Positions 9,334-17,577 of a stretch of 36,074 nt of DNA are shown here, in pieces (the stretch's first letter is position 1; each line of letters opens with the position of its first letter). Under the pieces are notes generated by a model that saw only the letters and a program-made list of their open reading frames with translations, was not told the origin of the DNA and did no database searches. The position numbers and the translations under genes are program-made. Source of the stretch: Amphritea sp. 1_MG-2023 (GTDB lineage Bacteria > Pseudomonadota > Gammaproteobacteria > Pseudomonadales > Balneatricaceae); NCBI RefSeq assembly GCF_030547545.1, contig NZ_JAUOQE010000038.1:1-36074 (forward strand), in the 5' to 3' direction.

Positions 9334-10218
9334 ATGAGTGAAGAACAGGCAAAACTGCATAAAACGCGTCTGAATAAATTACAGAAACGCCTCCGCCGTG
9401 AAGCAGGTCGTGCTATCGAAGATTTTAATATGATCGAAGATGGCGATAAAGTGATGGTGTGTCTGTCTGGCGGCAAAGATTCTTTTGCGATGCTGGATAT
9501 TCTGATGAATCTTCAGAAAAGTGCGCCCATTCGCTTTGATATCATTGCGGTCAATCTAGATCAGAAGCAGCCTGGTTTTCCTGAGCATGTGTTACCTGAA
9601 TACCTGACGCAAGTGGGTGTCCCTTTTCATATTATTGAGAGGGATACTTACTCCGTTGTCAAAGAGCTGGTGCCGGAAGGTAAAACAACCTGTTCGCTAT
9701 GTTCTCGTCTGCGGCGCGGATCATTGTATGGTTTTGCCGAAGAGATTGGGGCCAACAAAATTGCCCTAGGTCACCACCGTGATGATATTTTGGAAACCTT
9801 TTTCCTGAACATGTTTTATGGCGGTAAGCTGAAATCGATGCCGCCTAAACTGGTAAGTGATGACGGTAAAAATATGGTTATTCGGCCACTTGCCTATGCC
9901 CGCGAAAAAGATATCGCGGCCTATGCTGAATTACGTGAATTCCCCATCATCCCGTGTAATCTATGTGGATCACAGGATGGGCTTCAGCGTCAGGTGATTA
10001 AAGAAATGTTGCAGGATTGGGATAAACATCATCCGGGTCGTATCGAAATCATGTTCCGTTCCTTGCGCAATGTGGTGCCTTCACATTTGGTGGATACCGA
10101 ACTGTTCGACTTCAAAGGGCTGCAGCGGGGTCATGCGCACGGTATTGTCGATCCTCAGAAGTCCGACGAGACGCAGGCAACGCAGATGCCAGAAATGATC
10201 GATATCCTCTCACTTTAA
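9334..10218 (+). CDS. ttcA: tRNA 2-thiocytidine(32) synthetase TtcA
   Basis: Cytoplasmic ATP-dependent enzyme that thiolates cytidine 32 of certain tRNAs, using an iron-sulfur cluster. The PP-loop ATPase motif SGGKDS is at residues 45-50. The cysteines expected to hold the 4Fe-4S cluster are C120 and C123 (TTCSLCSRL) and C208 with C211 (CNLCG), as in the Escherichia coli enzyme. GHHRDD and MPPKL motifs of the family are also present. Length 294 is typical. It is followed 18 bases later by the YaiI-family gene and probably cotranscribed with it. No strong Shine-Dalgarno sequence is visible before the ATG. Confidence 0.96.
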   Translation: MSEEQAKLHKTRLNKLQKRLRREAGRAIEDFNMIEDGDKVMVCLSGGKDSFAMLDILMNLQKSAPIRFDIIAVNLDQKQPGFPEHVLPEYLTQVGVPFHIIERDTYSVVKELVPEGKTTCSLCSRLRRGSLYGFAEEIGANKIALGHHRDDILETFFLNMFYGGKLKSMPPKLVSDDGKNMVIRPLAYAREKDIAAYAELREFPIIPCNLCGSQDGLQRQVIKEMLQDWDKHHPGRIEIMFRSLRNVVPSHLVDTELFDFKGLQRGHAHGIVDPQKSDETQATQMPEMIDILSL

Positions 10219-10236
10219 ATTCGGGGCACTGCTGCT

Positions 10237-10689
10237 ATGAATATCTGGGTTGATGCGGACGCCTGTCCTAATGTCGTTAAAGATATCCTTTTTCGGGCAG
10301 CCGATCGCTTAGGTATCAAGACGGTATTGGTTGCCAATCAGTGGTTGCAGACACCGTCATCTGCGTATATCAGTGCGGTGCAGGTGCCCGCTGGCTTTGA
10401 TGTTGCTGATACCTATATTGTGCAGAAGTGTGTGGCTGGCGATCTGGTTATTACGGCGGATATCCCTTTGGCTGCTGAAGTGCTAGAAAAAGATGCTCAC
10501 GCACTCAACCCCAGAGGTGAGTTCTATACCCCTGAAAATATCCGTCAACGCCTGAATATGCGGGATTTTATGGATCAGTTGCGGGGTTCTGGCATTGATA
10601 CCGGTGGCCCTGCCAAGCTAAATCAACAGGACAGGCAACAGTTTGCCAATCAACTAGATCGTTTCTTAGTAAAACACGTCACTCGCTAG
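10237..10689 (+). CDS. YaiI/YqxD family protein (UPF0178, DUF188)
   Basis: Small conserved protein of 150 residues whose biochemical function is not established. The family signature is clear: WVDADACPN near the N-terminus, then [19 protein letters not shown] in the middle and LNPRGEFYT and RDFMDQLR(G)SG toward the C-terminus. The Asp-rich first motif and the VITADIPLA segment recall PIN-like nuclease folds, but no activity should be assumed. It follows ttcA closely, and no terminator separates the two. Confidence 0.93.
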   Translation: MNIWVDADACPNVVKDILFRAADRLGIKTVLVANQWLQTPSSAYISAVQVPAGFDVADTYIVQKCVAGDLVITADIPLAAEVLEKDAHALNPRGEFYTPENIRQRLNMRDFMDQLRGSGIDTGGPAKLNQQDRQQFANQLDRFLVKHVTR

Positions 10690-10784
10690 ACTTGTTGCTA
10701 GCTCACAAAATAAGGGTAATCCTTTATTTATGCTGTATTTTGCGTTAGCGTTTCGGTTATTCAATAATAATAACTGAGGTTTAC

Positions 10785-11564
10785 ATGAGTGATTCGCTAT
10801 TAATTCGAGAAGATGCCGATGGGGTTTGTCGGCTACTACTGAACCGTCCAGATGCTTATAACTCCCTGTCGATGGAGTTAATGACAGCGCTTATCGCAGA
10901 GCTAGATGCGATTGCCGAAGATCAGAGCGTGCGTGTTGTGGTCATCAGCGGTAGCGGTCGAGGTTTTTGTTCCGGTCATGATTTGAAACAGATGCTCAGC
11001 GAGGGTGAAGAAGATTACTATCAATGTACCTTTGAGACGTGTTCTGAGTTGATGCAGCGGGTTGTGAACTTACCCATACCGGTCATGGCTCAGGTACACG
11101 GTGTTGCGACGGCGGCGGGTTGTCAGCTCGTGGCGAGTTGTGATCTGGCGATAGCCAGCGATAATGCCCGTTTCGCCACGCCGGGTGTGAATATTGGTTT
11201 GTTTTGCTCGACACCGATGGTCGCGTTGAGCCGCGCGGTGAGTAAAAAGCATGCGCTAGAGATGCTCTTGCTCGGTGATATGATCAGTGCATCCAAAGCG
11301 GCTGATATCGGCCTCGTCAATTGGGTTGTGGATGAGTCAGCCGTCGAGCAAAAAACCCTTGAAGTCGCGGGTAAAATTGCCGCGAGTTCACGTAAGGCTA
11401 TTTCAATCGGTAAACAGGCTTATGCGCGTCAGATTGATAAGCCCTTAGATCAGGCCTATTTAGAATGCAGTCGAGTCATGACGGAGAATATGTTGACACA
11501 CGATGCAGGCGAAGGCATCGATGCGTTTATTCATAAACGTAAGCCGCACTGGCAACATCGTTGA
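10785..11564 (+). CDS. Enoyl-CoA hydratase/isomerase family protein
   Basis: Crotonase-fold protein of 259 residues that would hydrate or isomerise an acyl-CoA; the substrate cannot be deduced. The oxyanion-hole segments are visible: the first near GRGFCSGHDLKQM and the second around VHGVATAAGCQLVASCDL. The usual catalytic Glu of mitochondrial-type hydratases is not obvious after the second segment (FATPGVNIGLFCSTP replaces the common FGxPExxxG). That resembles the ECHDC3-like subgroup, so classical hydratase activity is uncertain. A good Shine-Dalgarno sequence (GAGG) precedes the ATG. It stands alone, with its own terminator downstream. Confidence 0.88.
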   Translation: MSDSLLIREDADGVCRLLLNRPDAYNSLSMELMTALIAELDAIAEDQSVRVVVISGSGRGFCSGHDLKQMLSEGEEDYYQCTFETCSELMQRVVNLPIPVMAQVHGVATAAGCQLVASCDLAIASDNARFATPGVNIGLFCSTPMVALSRAVSKKHALEMLLLGDMISASKAADIGLVNWVVDESAVEQKTLEVAGKIAASSRKAISIGKQAYARQIDKPLDQAYLECSRVMTENMLTHDAGEGIDAFIHKRKPHWQHR

Positions 11565-11583
11565 GCCTCAACTCAGGGTGTAA

Positions 11584-11611
11584 AGTCGCTGCAACCTCAG
11601 CGGCTTTTTTT
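11584..11611 (+). terminator. Rho-independent terminator after the enoyl-CoA hydratase gene
   Basis: AGTCGCTG pairs with CAGCGGCT (one wobble) across a 6-base loop and is followed directly by seven T. It starts 20 bases after the stop codon. Confidence 0.85.
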
Positions 11612-11657
11612 AGATGCTAAAGTCATAGACAGGGCCTACCGATAAGGTAGTATTCTG

Positions 11658-11687
11658 TTGAAATCGTGTTTTTTTGAATTTTATAAT
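11658..11687 (+). promoter_or_regulatory. Sigma-70-type promoter of the soxYZ operon
   Basis: TTGAAA (11658-11663) and a consensus TATAAT (11682-11687) are separated by 18 bases. They lie in an AT-rich stretch 71 bases before the soxY start, after the terminator of the preceding gene. This is the best promoter match in the window. Confidence 0.65.
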
Positions 11688-11694
11688 ATGTATC

Positions 11695-11720
11695 GATATC
11701 AATAAAAATCATCTGATATC
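11695..11720. promoter_or_regulatory. Inverted repeat just downstream of the soxYZ -10 box, candidate operator
   Basis: GATATCA (11695-11701) and TGATATC (11714-11720) form a perfect 7-bp inverted repeat with a 12-base spacer. It begins 7 bases after the -10 box, so it covers the expected transcription start. A bound regulator there would block initiation. No regulator gene is adjacent. Confidence 0.4.
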
Positions 11721-11758
11721 AGCGATGTGATGGTGTACTGATCGATTAAGGATGAAAA

Positions 11759-12214
11759 ATGATAAATCGTCGTGCTGTAATAAAGGCGTTATCGAGTGGT
11801 GGAGCGTTGCTAGGTTTAGGTGTGTTACTGCCTCGGCGAGCCATGGCCGTGTGGGATCAACCCGACTTTGCCACCCTGACTCAGACAGACATTATCGTTA
11901 AAATGTTTGGTACAGAGCCTACCGAGAGCGATACTATTCATCTTAAAGCGCCTAGCTCTGCGATCGATGGCAGCATGGTGCCCGTGTCAGTATCCACCAC
12001 CGCAGAAAATGTTAAATCCATTAGCTTGTTTATTGAGGGGAATGCTCAGCCTTTAGTGGCTGAATTTCTGATTCCTGAAGGTACTCAGGCTGAAGTGCTA
12101 ACCCGCTTACGTCTGCCTAGAACCTCGACCATTACCGCGGTGGTTGAAGCCGATGGACAGTTATTGAGTGCATCGATAGAAACCAAAATCACTGATGGCG
12201 ATTGTAATCACTAA
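11759..12214 (+). CDS. soxY: SoxY-like thiosulfate carrier subunit with Tat signal and altered C-terminus
   Basis: Periplasmic protein that in the classical Sox pathway carries sulfur intermediates on a C-terminal cysteine. It is 151 residues long. The N-terminus has a twin-arginine signal (NRRAVIKAL followed by a hydrophobic stretch, cleavage near RRAMA). The body matches the SoxY domain (KAPSSAIDGSMVPVSV and LFIEGNAQPLVAEF segments). The usual ending is GGCGG; here it is DGDCNH. The Cys keeps its place third from the end, but the flanking glycines are gone. The gene is paired with soxZ, and no soxXA, soxB or soxCD is in the window. It may carry a different substrate. The family assignment is firm; the function is less so. 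Confidence 0.85.
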   Translation: MINRRAVIKALSSGGALLGLGVLLPRRAMAVWDQPDFATLTQTDIIVKMFGTEPTESDTIHLKAPSSAIDGSMVPVSVSTTAENVKSISLFIEGNAQPLVAEFLIPEGTQAEVLTRLRLPRTSTITAVVEADGQLLSASIETKITDGDCNH

Positions 12215-12237
12215 TGCGAAATCGGGAGTAACGAGTG

Positions 12238-12552
12238 ATGGCTGATATTATCAGTGTGAATATTAAGCTGGAGGATGAGTTTGCTCGGGTTAAGTTGCAG
12301 GCTAACCATCCGATGCAGGATGGCATGACGCTGAATCAAACAACCGGCGAGATAATACCGGCTCGGTTCCTTGAATCGATAACGGTTTTGCATAAAGACA
12401 ACATTGTTTTCGTGGCAAATATAGGCCCCGCCGTATCGGCAAACCCTTTTTTAGGTTTTGGATTTAATGGTGCGATGGCAGGGGATGAGCTGACCGTTAA
12501 CTGGCTCGAAAATACCGGCAACAGCGGCAGTGAAACGACAATCATTAAGTAG
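12238..12552 (+). CDS. soxZ: SoxZ-like sulfur carrier partner
   Basis: Partner subunit of SoxY, about 104 residues, with an immunoglobulin-like SoxZ domain. Family features include the PARFLESITV segment and the SANPFLGFGF stretch near the C-terminus, which is very typical of SoxZ. It has no signal peptide, as expected for a protein exported together with Tat-targeted SoxY. I chose the ATG at 12238 because GGGAG lies 9 bases upstream; a GTG at 12235 is in frame directly before it. It lies 23 bases after soxY in the same operon. The lipoprotein gene that follows after 85 bases could be cotranscribed. Confidence 0.88.
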   Translation: MADIISVNIKLEDEFARVKLQANHPMQDGMTLNQTTGEIIPARFLESITVLHKDNIVFVANIGPAVSANPFLGFGFNGAMAGDELTVNWLENTGNSGSETTIIK

Positions 12553-12637
12553 TTTTCGCTAGTGCTGCTTGGCGGCATCGGTTCTACTCAGTCGTATCAT
12601 CCATTAGAATAAGCGCACCTGTAAATAGGAGTTAATT

Positions 12638-13297
12638 GTGAATCGAATGGCTGTAATGGCTCTTATGAGTCTATTGACACTGGCTGGCTGTAACGCCGCC
12701 AATGTACAACCCGATAGCGATCTTCCCGTCGAGACAACTGATCAACCCGCTGTTGCCACGGTGGATCAAGCAGCCCAGTTTGAGCAATTAAATAGCCGCA
12801 TGACGCTATTACAGGAACAGTTCCTTAATCTTAAATTGCAAAACAGTTCAGTTGCTGAACGGGTACAGTTGCTGTTGACGCAGTTTCAAGTACTCGCGCA
12901 AGAAGTGAAACGTTCGATGGCTACTGCGCCAAGCGGTGGTGCTATGAATAGTGAGATGACAGAGACACTAGCGCGGTTGGATCAACAGCTGATTGAGTTG
13001 CAACAAATTGCACCAGAATTAGGCGGTGGTGATCCGTTTATGCTGTCTAGCTGTTATACCGCTAAAGGACAGTGGGTGATGATTCGATATAATCGTTTTT
13101 CCGGTGAAAGTTGGATCTCGGCCGCGAATACTTGGCAACCCTTGGAAGAACAGCAAACACCTACTATCTCTTCTTACGATATTCAGTTATTACGGGCTAA
13201 TAGCGATGTAAAAGGCTATGTTGCCGCACGTATCGATCATAATACCGGTGACAGTTGGTGGCTAAATCAGAATACCTGGGTTAAATATGAGCCCTAA
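12638..13297 (+). CDS. Predicted lipoprotein with coiled coil and C-terminal repeat
   Basis: Hypothetical outer-membrane or periplasmic lipoprotein of 219 residues. The signal peptide ends in the lipobox LAGC (Cys at about residue 18). A Gln/Leu-rich, probably coiled-coil region spans about 45-130. Two similar motifs follow: RYNRFSGESWISAANTW and RIDHNTGDSWWLNQNTW, each about 17 residues with the pattern R-x4-(S/T)-G-(E/D)-S-W-x7-W. They may form a small beta repeat. The start is GTG, with AGGAG 6 bases upstream; an ATG three codons later is the alternative. I do not recognise a characterised family. Position after soxYZ does not by itself imply a role in sulfur metabolism. Confidence 0.75.
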   Translation: MNRMAVMALMSLLTLAGCNAANVQPDSDLPVETTDQPAVATVDQAAQFEQLNSRMTLLQEQFLNLKLQNSSVAERVQLLLTQFQVLAQEVKRSMATAPSGGAMNSEMTETLARLDQQLIELQQIAPELGGGDPFMLSSCYTAKGQWVMIRYNRFSGESWISAANTWQPLEEQQTPTISSYDIQLLRANSDVKGYVAARIDHNTGDSWWLNQNTWVKYEP

Positions 13298-13313
13298 GTG
13301 ACTAAGATATAAC

Positions 13314-13850
13314 ATGAAACAACGCACAGCCGACAGTTTGATCAAACTGTTTAACGAATTATTCAGTGATAACTTGAATACTATATTAGTACGAGGGGAA
13401 GATGAGCCGATTTATCTGCCTGCCGATGATCAGCATCCTCAGCACCGAATCATCTTCGCACATGGTTTTTTTGCCAGTGCACTGCATGAAATTAGTCATT
13501 GGTGTGTCGCCGGCGATCAGCGACGTTTGTTAATCGATTTTGGCTATTGGTATAAACCCGATGGCCGTAGCGCAGCGGAACAGGCTGAGTTTGAGCAAGT
13601 TGAGATTAAGCCACAAGCGTTAGAGTGGTTGTTGTCTGTCGCCGCAGGGCATAAGTTTCACTTTAGTGCCGATAATCTTGGCGCCAATATGGGCGCTAGC
13701 GATAGCTTTAAGGAGAATGTCCATCAACAGGTGATGCGTTACCTGAATGAAGGGCTGCCTGAACGTCCTGCGCAGTTGATTCAGACATTGCAGGCGTATT
13801 ACGGTACATCACCCTTAACGCCTGCGCTGTTTTCACTGCAAGATAAGTAA
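13314..13850 (+). CDS. epmC: Elongation factor P hydroxylase EpmC (YfcM)
   Basis: Enzyme that hydroxylates the beta-lysylated lysine of elongation factor P, the last step of that modification pathway. It is 178 residues, typical for YfcM. The metal-binding motif HEISHW (H58, E59, H62) follows IIFAHGFFASAL, and the family segment DFGYWYKPDGR is present. EpmA and EpmB are not in the window. The Shine-Dalgarno sequence is weak. It converges on the copper cluster from the minus strand with a short 60-base gap between stop codons. Confidence 0.93.
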   Translation: MKQRTADSLIKLFNELFSDNLNTILVRGEDEPIYLPADDQHPQHRIIFAHGFFASALHEISHWCVAGDQRRLLIDFGYWYKPDGRSAAEQAEFEQVEIKPQALEWLLSVAAGHKFHFSADNLGANMGASDSFKENVHQQVMRYLNEGLPERPAQLIQTLQAYYGTSPLTPALFSLQDK

Positions 13851-13910
13851 CGTATGTTTGCAAGCCATATGACATGGTTTTGCATAACCGCTGCTTATCG
13901 AGCGGATGAG

Positions 13911-14399
13911 TTACTCTGACGAATGGTTTTTCATCTTATGGTTCATCTGGCTATGATCCATTTTCTTGTGATTCATACCCGCCATGATATCCGTTACAGG
14001 TATGGTTAGCTGCTCCGAGTGACCATCATTGTAAGTAAGTGTTAAATCAATCATCTCATCTTTTACCAAGTTGCGCTTAAGCCCGATCAGCATGATATGT
14101 AAACCACCAGGCTGCAGTTCGACTGTTTGATGTGCGGGCAGCGTAATACGTGGAATCTGACGCATTTTCATCACCCCGTTATCGTGGGTATGAGTATGCA
14201 GTTCTACCACTTTCGCAATCGAGGTCGATGCAGCAACCAGCGCCACCTCGTCATTGCTATCGTTCGTTAGGCTCATAAACGCTGCGCTATTGGTTTGTCC
14301 TGGCGGAACGGCTCGCGCGTAGGGATGATCCACGACCACTTCAGCAACAGCCGAGGCAGACAGAGTAAGTGCGGCAATCAGCGTGATTAGCTTTTTCAT
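13911..14399 (-). CDS. Periplasmic copper chaperone PCuAC
   Basis: Copper(I) chaperone of 162 residues that would deliver copper to cytochrome c oxidase together with SCO. A cleaved signal peptide is evident (MKKLITLIAALTLSASAVAE). The copper-site pattern of the family is visible: a Met after an N-terminal PPGQTNSAAFMSL segment, HTHTHDNGVMKMR in the middle, and GGLHIMLIGL. The C-terminal tail is rich in His and Met (MNHKKMDHSQMNHKMKNH), which could hold further copper ions. It is the last gene of a three-gene minus-strand cluster with SCO and a FixH-like protein, 74 bases after SCO. Confidence 0.92.
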   Translation of the reverse strand: MKKLITLIAALTLSASAVAEVVVDHPYARAVPPGQTNSAAFMSLTNDSNDEVALVAASTSIAKVVELHTHTHDNGVMKMRQIPRITLPAHQTVELQPGGLHIMLIGLKRNLVKDEMIDLTLTYNDGHSEQLTIPVTDIMAGMNHKKMDHSQMNHKMKNHSSE

Positions 14400-14473
14400 A
14401 TGTGTCCTATTGTCATCGCGGCTATGCTATAACCGTCTTAGTTTGTCGAAATATAATGCGGTTGTATCAGGTT

Positions 14474-15079
14474 TCAAAGCAAGGCGGTGATTTCTGCCTT
14501 TAGCTGTTCCGGCGTTGTGCCATGCGTGACGGCTTTACTTAATTCACCTTGTTTATTAATCAGATAGATACGTGATGAGTGATCAACGGCATAATCCATC
14601 GCAGAATCTTTCATCTCAACCATACGATAAAAAGCCCCATACTGTGCAACGACTTCGTCGATATCTTCGCGGCTACCGGTCAACCCGATGATGGATGGAT
14701 GAAAGAAATGGCTATATTGCGCTAACTGTTCTGGGGTGTCGCGTTCAGGGTCAACACTAATAAACAGCGGTTGCACCTGTTTTTGTTGCTCGTCAGTTAG
14801 GTTTTTAAGTGCCTGCGAAATAATCGCGAGGGAGGTTGGGCATACATCAGGACAGTGAGTATAGCCAATATAGATCATCGCCACTTTGCCTTTAAAATCA
14901 TGCAGTGACACATCGCCATCGCGGCTTTGAAGCGTGAAGTCGCCTCCTAGCGTCTTTAACATCGAGCCATTGAGGGTATTGTTTGGCTGCGGCGATAACA
15001 GGTAGGCGGTTACAATGCCTGCCAGCAGGGCCAATGTCAGAAAAAACAGATTACGTAGTGTGGTGAGATTATTTGCCAT
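14474..15079 (-). CDS. SCO1/SenC family copper/redox protein
   Basis: Membrane-anchored thioredoxin-fold protein of 201 residues that helps assemble the CuA centre of cytochrome c oxidase. One N-terminal membrane anchor (about 10-30) is followed by the SCO domain. The copper-binding CxxxC motif is CPDVC (C76, C80), in GYTHCPDVCPTS, and the matching His is in VDHSSRIYLI. SVDPERDTPE is a further family signature. The start overlaps the stop of the upstream FixH-like gene (TAATG), so the two are translationally coupled. Confidence 0.94.
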   Translation of the reverse strand: MANNLTTLRNLFFLTLALLAGIVTAYLLSPQPNNTLNGSMLKTLGGDFTLQSRDGDVSLHDFKGKVAMIYIGYTHCPDVCPTSLAIISQALKNLTDEQQKQVQPLFISVDPERDTPEQLAQYSHFFHPSIIGLTGSREDIDEVVAQYGAFYRMVEMKDSAMDYAVDHSSRIYLINKQGELSKAVTHGTTPEQLKAEITALL

Positions 15080-15555
15080 TATTTCGCTCTAAATTCAAAC
15101 CATGTCGTGAGTGGGCCGGCCGCGGTTTCTGCGCTAACGATTAAGCGCCATAACATCTCTCCGGTGGTGCAAGCCGCTATTTCACCTTTCCCCCTGAAAA
15201 CGCCAGGTTGACCCTCAACCGGGGTTAATACTGTCTGATTGATGCCCATAAACATCTCGCTGCCTTGCAAGTTAATCATCACCTTAGAGACATCAACGCC
15301 ATCGATCTGTAACTGATAATCGAGCGGTATTAATGATGCTATCGGTTGTGGTTGAATCATCAGTGATAGGGTTGCATCTCCCATCGTCACTGTACAGCGT
15401 TGCGTGTTTAAATCGCAGTCACTACCGCCACCGAGGCTATCTTGGCTAGGTAAGCTGAATAGATGAGAACTCAGCCAAACCGCTAAGATAAAGACGATCA
15501 GGAGTATCAGATAGAGATATGATGAAGTACTTTTGGGTTCATTGGGTTGCGCCAT
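15079..15555 (-). CDS. FixH-like single-pass membrane protein of the copper cluster
   Basis: Protein of 158 residues with one N-terminal membrane segment (YLYLILLIVFILAVWLSSHL, about 13-32) and a periplasmic beta-rich domain. Three periplasmic cysteines are visible: two in SDCDLNTQRCTV and one in EIAACTTGEMLWRL. A Met-rich patch (GSEMFMGIN) suits metal handling. The layout resembles FixH or similar proteins found beside SCO and oxidase assembly genes, but I cannot name a family with certainty. It is the first gene of the minus-strand cluster. Its start is about 310 bases from dgt, which is transcribed in the opposite direction. Confidence 0.7.
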   Translation of the reverse strand: MAQPNEPKSTSSYLYLILLIVFILAVWLSSHLFSLPSQDSLGGGSDCDLNTQRCTVTMGDATLSLMIQPQPIASLIPLDYQLQIDGVDVSKVMINLQGSEMFMGINQTVLTPVEGQPGVFRGKGEIAACTTGEMLWRLIVSAETAAGPLTTWFEFRAK

Positions 15556-15865
15556 CTATCGGTTATTCCTCTGTGCTGAATTGTCACTGATCGTGGTGAA
15601 GATCTAAATGTGGCAAATTGTCGCATTATCAGTGAAATAGAGAAATGTTGCTACAGTCATTTCGCGACGGTTGATGGGTTTTATCGATGCTTTACGGTAT
15701 GGCGGTTACGCTGGCAAGTTGTCAGCTATTTCAATGACTAAGACGGTTTTAGTGTGAGGCGCATGAGATGGTGATGGCATAGGCGGCCTACCTTGCCGAG
15801 TATCGATTGATTTGCAAGGCGTGATATCGCACACTGGGATTAACATTATGAGATGGATCTGCAGC
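15556..15865. other. Divergent intergenic region between copper cluster and dgt
   Basis: About 310 bases between two divergent genes, expected to hold promoters for both. I find only weak -35/-10 pairs (for example TTGATG at 15671) and a small CCTTGC/GCAAGG inverted repeat (15791-15819). I see no coding region, RNA gene or clear operator. Confidence 0.4.
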
Positions 15866-17185
15866 ATGGAGTGGGAAAAGTTACTGACAATCAAGCGTTA
15901 TGGTCATGAACACTTAACCCCAAAAGAGCTGGGGCGAAGTCATTTTCATAAAGATCATGACCGGATTATTTTTTCCAGCGCATTTCGACGTCTGGGACGG
16001 AAAACTCAGGTGCATCCGTTAGCACTGAATGATCATATCCATACGCGTTTAACGCATAGTATTGAGGTAGGTAGTCTCGGCCGGAGTCTCGGTATTCGGG
16101 TAGGTGAATTATTGCAAGATCAGTTGCCAGAATGGATCAGCCCTCATGATGTAGGCACCATTGTTCAGTCGGCGTGTCTGGCACATGATATTGGTAATCC
16201 GCCTTTTGGTCATGCCGGCGAGTATGCGATTCGTGATTGGTTTAAACATAAAGCGCCGCCACACTACCTTGAGGGCCTATCTGCCGTCGAGTTGTTAGAT
16301 TTACAAACCTTTGAAGGCAATGCGCAGGGCTTTAGGGTTGTAACGCGGATTGAAAATCACCTGTTTGACGGTGGTTTGAGGCTTACGTATCCAACCCTAG
16401 GTACGCTGTTGAAATACCCTTGGACCGTCGAACGGGCTGGCCAAAAAGGCAAATTTAGTAGTTTCGGTACCGAACGAGATATTCTTAATGCGTTAGGGCG
16501 TGAGTTGGGGTTAGTCAAATTGGGTGACGATTTCTGGTGTCGCCATCCCTTAGCCTTTCTCGTCGAAGCCGCCGATGATATTTGCTACGCCATTCTCGAC
16601 CTTGAAGATGCGATTGAACTCAATATTCTCACGTTTGATGATATTAAACCGATCTTGCTGCAAATCTGTGGTGATCTTAACTATGAAGACCAGATCTTTT
16701 TTACTCAAGCGTCAGCGCGTCGGAAAATATCCGCCCTACGTGGCATGGCGATGGAAAATATGGTGGAGTCAACGGTGGCCGCCTTTATGGCTAATCTAAC
16801 GACGATTATGGCCGGTGAATATAGCGGAGAGTTATTGGCGGATGGTGATCCGGGGGTACGAGAAGGGCTAGAGAATGCGAAAACCTTAGCACGCGACCGA
16901 GTGTTTCCCGATAACCGTAAAGCGGAACTAGAAGTCGGTGCTTACAGTACTTTAGGCTGTCTGTTAGATGCTTTTTGTGATGCCGCTTATGAACAGCATA
17001 CCGAAAATAGCGAACAACTAAGCTATCGTAGTCAGAAAATTATCAGTCTGATGGGTATTCATAGCCCAGAACCGCAGTGGCCGCTTTATCAATCCTATAT
17101 GCGTGTACTCGATTTTATCGGCGGAATGACCGACAATTATGCCGCTTATCTGTCGCGACAGATCGGCGGAATGTCTGTGAACTAA
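15866..17185 (+). CDS. dgt: dGTP triphosphohydrolase-like HD protein
   Basis: HD-domain nucleotide phosphohydrolase that would split dGTP into deoxyguanosine and triphosphate. With the start chosen here it has 439 residues. Metal ligands are visible: His in THSIEV (about 64), HD in LAHDIGNPPFGHAGE (H107, D108), and a later Asp in EAADDICYA. FHKDHDRIIFSSAFRRL is the N-terminal signature. I chose ATG 15866 because homologues begin M-(E/D)-W, here MEWEKLL; ATG 15848 and TTG 15812 are in-frame alternatives. The Sui1-like gene follows 19 bases later. Confidence 0.92.
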   Translation: MEWEKLLTIKRYGHEHLTPKELGRSHFHKDHDRIIFSSAFRRLGRKTQVHPLALNDHIHTRLTHSIEVGSLGRSLGIRVGELLQDQLPEWISPHDVGTIVQSACLAHDIGNPPFGHAGEYAIRDWFKHKAPPHYLEGLSAVELLDLQTFEGNAQGFRVVTRIENHLFDGGLRLTYPTLGTLLKYPWTVERAGQKGKFSSFGTERDILNALGRELGLVKLGDDFWCRHPLAFLVEAADDICYAILDLEDAIELNILTFDDIKPILLQICGDLNYEDQIFFTQASARRKISALRGMAMENMVESTVAAFMANLTTIMAGEYSGELLADGDPGVREGLENAKTLARDRVFPDNRKAELEVGAYSTLGCLLDAFCDAAYEQHTENSEQLSYRSQKIISLMGIHSPEPQWPLYQSYMRVLDFIGGMTDNYAAYLSRQIGGMSVN

Positions 17186-17204
17186 ATGAATAAGGTATAA
17201 ATTC

Positions 17205-17576
17205 GTGTCGATGCGTGATCAGTTAAGTAATTTAGTCTTTTCCACGGAAAAAGGGGCGCTGTGTCCGGGATGTAAAGAGGCACTAGATCAATGTCGCTGC
17301 GATCAGTTGGCTGATCAGCAGCGTTTAGACAGCTTGGACGGAGTGATACGTATCCGTCGTGAAACCTCGGGCCGAAAAGGCAAAGGCGTGACCACTATTA
17401 CGGGTGTGCCATTGGCTGATAAGGCTTTGAAAGATATGGCTAAAAAGCTCAAGCAGCAGTGTGGTACGGGCGGCTCGTTAAAAGATGGCGTTATCGAGAT
17501 ACAGGGCGATCATCGGGAAAAGCTAAAACAACTACTCGAAAAACAAGGCTATCAGGTTAAACTGGCGGGTGGCTAA
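17205..17576 (+). CDS. Sui1/YciH-type translation initiation factor
   Basis: Small protein of 123 residues with a C-terminal SUI1 domain (about 45-120: RRETSGRKGKGVTTITG, GGSLKDGVIEIQGDH). It is homologous to eukaryotic initiation factor 1. In bacteria such proteins may affect start-codon selection, but are not essential. The N-terminus adds a cysteine cluster (CPGCKEALDQCRC) that could bind zinc. The GTG at 17205 has AAGGT about 9 bases upstream and is preferred to the ATG at 17211. It overlaps nothing, but leaves only one base before the next small ORF. Confidence 0.9.
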   Translation: MSMRDQLSNLVFSTEKGALCPGCKEALDQCRCDQLADQQRLDSLDGVIRIRRETSGRKGKGVTTITGVPLADKALKDMAKKLKQQCGTGGSLKDGVIEIQGDHREKLKQLLEKQGYQVKLAGG

Positions 17577-17577
17577 T

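Noticed and set aside
10710-10732. AAATAAGG/CCTTTATTT imperfect inverted repeat after the YaiI-family gene
   Set aside because: The stem is A/T-rich with a bulge, and no T-run follows; it is too weak to call.
11759-12552. A complete thiosulfate-oxidising Sox system
   Set aside because: Only soxY and soxZ are present; the neighbours are unrelated, and the SoxY carrier motif is altered.
15812-15865. Upstream TTG (15812) or ATG (15848) start for dgt
   Set aside because: The added residues do not resemble the family's N-terminus, whereas MEWEKLL at 15866 does. The ATG at 15848 remains possible.
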